This document shows positions 61,139-64,000 of a DNA stretch of 64,000 bases, in pieces. The DNA lies in the NCBI GenBank assembly GCA_964034945.1, contig OZ035962.1, positions 83,845,942 to 83,909,941 of the forward strand, written 5' to 3'. How positions within the stretch are numbered: the stretch's first letter is position 1; each line of letters begins with the position of its first letter. The position numbers and the translations under genes are program-made. Below the pieces are notes generated by a model. It saw only the letters and a program-made list of their open reading frames with translations, ran no database searches and was not told where the DNA came from. Source of the stretch: Chrysopilus asiliformis. Lineage: Eukaryota; Arthropoda; Insecta; Diptera; Rhagionidae.

Positions 61139-62730
61139 TTACTGCCGACGAGCGCGTTTCATGGGCGGCTCAGAATTATTTTCCTCATCTGAGGAGTCAG
61201 TCGGAATTCCCATGAGATTATGTGCTTTCTGAACAACTTCGGGATCATTTAACCATGGATGCGATAGTATTTTGTCGATTGTCGGTCGATCATGTGGATT
61301 AACCGTGAGCATTTTTACTATCAACGATTTGGCGAGTGATGAAACGTTCTTCCATGAATTAGTATTAAATTTGAAATCACCACGTTTAATTTGTTCAGCG
61401 ATTGGTGATCCGTCCTTTTCGATGAATGGGAAATTTCCACTTAAACTGTAAATAAGTGAAATTCGTATTGGGTTATTGCATTTATTTTCCCAAAATCGTA
61501 AGACATTACCAAGTAAATAGCAAAACTCCCAGGCTCCAGATGTCAACCTTCTTTGTGTATGCCGCGCTGCCGCCAGTCGAAAGAATTTCGGGTGCAACAT
61601 AATACAAGGTGCCACACACAGTTAGCATTTTTGTATTATTTTGGACAAACTTACTCATCCCAAAATCAGAAACCTTAACTAGGGTTTCGTTGTCACTGTT
61701 TAATAAAAGTACGTTATCCGGTTTGAGATCACGATGAGTAATACCTGAAAAACCATTAAAAAAAACATTAGCCAAAAGTTTTAAATTATGAAAACTTTCC
61801 TAAATTTTAACATAATAAATAAAAAACTGGGCCGCATCTAATAATCTCTGTGAGCCATTGTTTGTGCCTCTTAAATCGCGGTCCCGTGTTGCTGTATCTT
61901 TTGAATCTGCCCAGCTCTGACTTTGAACATCGAAGAAAACTTACCTTTGTCATGCAAATATTTAACTGCGCGGCAAATTTGATAAAAATAAAGCTTCGCA
62001 TTACTCTCTGTCAGTGTTTTTGCAGTTTTGATTTTCGACAGAAGGTCACCACCCTTCATTAGCTCCAAAACTATGAAAACCGCGTCTGTTTTATCAACGA
62101 TATCATGCATTTTTAACACACAAGGCTATAAGATAATGAGATAACGATATTAATTAACTAAAAATGTTTATCGTCTGTCGTCTTACATGATCAAGCGCTT
62201 TCATGATTTTTACTTCATTTGCAACCCGTTCAGGATCATTGAGGGCGTTTTTGCTACATTCACCTAAAACAAGTTTCTCAACCCTTTTCATAGCATATGG
62301 AATACAGGTGCGACAATCATATATCAAAAATACTTCACCGCAGGCACCAGCTCCTAGCTTTTGACTTATGTGGTATTTCGATGTGATTTCCTTTGGCACA
62401 TTGGGAGCCACTGTTAGAAATAGGTCCGTGTATACAAATGCTACAAATAGATAACATTTTCATAAAGATTTGTCATTATTTTGTGTACGATCCATTTTTA
62501 CCTTTACATCGTGGGTCTGACAATGAAATCACATCCTTATTCCGAAGTATTCGTTTTTGCTGGAAGCCAATCCTTTCACCATTAATGAAGGTACCGTTTC
62601 TAGACAAGTCCTATGAATAAAATTGAATGGATTTAAAAATTTTATTAGAGTGCCGTCCGTAAAATATGTTACGCTCATTTCAGGTTTGCAGTTCCCACCT
62701 TCCTTAATCGTTACACGTTTTTGCATTATA
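61139..62730 (-). CDS. lok: Chk2/Loki-type checkpoint kinase (5' part not found)
   Basis: Nuclear Ser/Thr kinase activated by ATM in the DNA-damage response. Six minus-strand exons: 62730-62673, 62610-62502, 62440-62187, 62125-61945, 61744-61510, 61445-61139, all GT-AG and in frame, giving the C-terminal 380 residues. Second half of an FHA domain ([20 protein letters not shown]), linker, then kinase: [21 protein letters not shown] (Lys), [55 protein letters not shown]; the tail PPMKRARRQ looks like a nuclear signal. The first FHA half and the SQ/TQ region should be encoded beyond 62730 or past the window end; I found no convincing exon there. At the FHA SxxH position I read MxxR (IMQKRVTI), if the exon border is right. 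Confidence 0.92.
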
Positions 62731-64000
62731 CTTGAAGAGAAGATTAAATGAATACCACGGATTAAAGATCCTAGATATGCTTTGATATCTTGAGACGTTT
62801 TCAAGAAAATTATTGAGAAAATACATCGTGACTTGTCAAAAAAAACATTTTCGGCATAAAATTGAGATAGATTTCAATAGTCGATTAAAATGAATCGTAA
62901 TTATAAGTATTTTTTTCTAAAAGAAAGCTGTTATTCACATTTTTTCGATATGACACGCTATTTGCGAGAAATTGGTAAAAAACGATCCCGTTTGGATGGG
63001 GGAGGGGAAAAAATGATTCAACCGTTAAGATTTCATGTGAGTGATGGGACAGACAAAAATATTTAACCCTTCTATTATATTCGGGTCATATCATGACCCA
63101 AAGAAATTTGAACCAAAATTTTCGATATTAAAAATTCTATGAGTTCAAATTTCTTTTGAACAGTGCAGCACACAGTCAAACACTTATTGCGAAGATCATG
63201 TATAAATTGTAATTTACAATTGTTTTGTATGCATTATACGGGGAAATACGCGTGGGCCATTTTATGACCCCAAACATTCTATTTGTGTGTATTTTTTGAA
63301 CATAATAGAAGGGTTAAAACCAATTAAAATAGAGCTGTTGATAGAAAACTGGTTTCAATAATCCGAGCTTTTATTCTTTACAACGGGCTTTTTGTTTCTC
63401 ACGAAGTCTTAGAACAGGCAGTTTTGGCGAAAACGAGATTTTTGCTATTCATCCATAACTCGAGTTTTTTTTAACTAGTTGAAATACAAAAGCACAGATA
63501 AGAATATAATTATACAAACTACTCTATTGACAAAATACAAAAAATACGAGATTTCAAAAGGTGTATTACCAGGTAGTGAGAATATCTTCGGGTCGTTCAA
63601 AATTAGATCAATATGACGAAAAAAAATGTGGATTTTGCTACCTGACTGAAATCTTAACCCTCAAAAAGACACATCTAAAACCGCCTACACACGCTATGAT
63701 TTACCAGATTAATTGTTCTGCCTGATATACCTTTTCGCACATGTGTGTAATAAAACTCTATAAATATTTTCAAAAATAGAGTTAAAAGCTGATATCAGGT
63801 TGACCACACTCTGGTTATTAAGTCGCTTTAGAGTTGGGGCAGCATTCCGCAAGCGTCCAGTGCAAATGCAAACCAAAATCCCCATTTAGTGCATAAGAAG
63901 TAAAATTCTTGCACCGATATTTCAGAAGTGCGTTTTGGATTTCAGATTTACGTTTTAGTTAAACTAGTGACTCTATAAAACTAGACAGTGGCCATCGTCC
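62731..64000. other. Upstream of the recognised Chk2 exons
   Basis: Should hold a Chk2 intron and perhaps the first exons, but no FHA N-terminal half was identified. Contains a TTAA-flanked MITE (63067-63313). Confidence 0.4.
63067..63313. mobile_element. piggyBac-like MITE
   Basis: Ends CCCTTCTATTATATTC and GAACATAATAGAAGGG with TTAA at 63063-63066 and 63314-63317, the CCC...GGG plus TTAA signature of piggyBac elements. Subterminal GGGTCATATCATGACCC is a palindrome with a partner GGCCATTTTATGACCC near the other end. Confidence 0.85.

Overview
The window looks like animal, most probably insect, nuclear DNA. Genes are split by many short introns (about 52-65 nt) and some very long ones, with GT-AG borders. 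The background is strongly AT-rich and packed with small inverted-repeat transposons. The proteins read by eye (GPAT4-type acyltransferase, mRpL43, an HRI-type eIF2-alpha kinase, eIF2D, Chk2/Loki) are metazoan; the mRpL43 and transposon flavour suggests an insect, perhaps a lower dipteran. The species guess is inference only.

Layout. 1-17.5 kb: no host gene recognised; a hAT deletion remnant (2.0-2.4 kb), a 5'-truncated non-LTR retrotransposon with a 13-bp target duplication (4.5-5.8 kb), dispersed repeats with GTCCGTCTG motifs, and a dead pogo/Tigger element (13.1-16.3 kb) with four further insertions nested in it. 17.5-46.0 kb, plus strand: one gene for a GPAT3/4-type glycerol-3-phosphate acyltransferase, six coding exons deep, whose fourth exon exists in two alternative versions (35.8 and 40.4 kb), each carrying a catalytic HX4D motif. 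Its introns hold hAT, Helitron, LINE, foldback and TTA/TA-target MITEs. 46-49.3 kb: repeats. 49.4-50.0 kb, minus: mRpL43. 50.55-55.06 kb, plus: an HRI-like kinase, head-to-head with mRpL43. 55.3-56.75 kb: AT-rich broken reading frames resembling a P-element/THAP9-type transposase. 57.8-59.5 kb, minus: eIF2D. 61.1-62.7 kb, minus: Chk2/Loki kinase, whose first exons were not found.

How the genes relate: GPAT4 starts glycerolipid synthesis at the ER. HRI phosphorylates eIF2-alpha under stress and eIF2D handles non-canonical initiation and recycling, so two integrated-stress-response genes lie about 2.5 kb apart beside a mitochondrial ribosomal gene. Chk2 is the DNA-damage kinase. No CRISPR array, rRNA or tRNA gene was seen.
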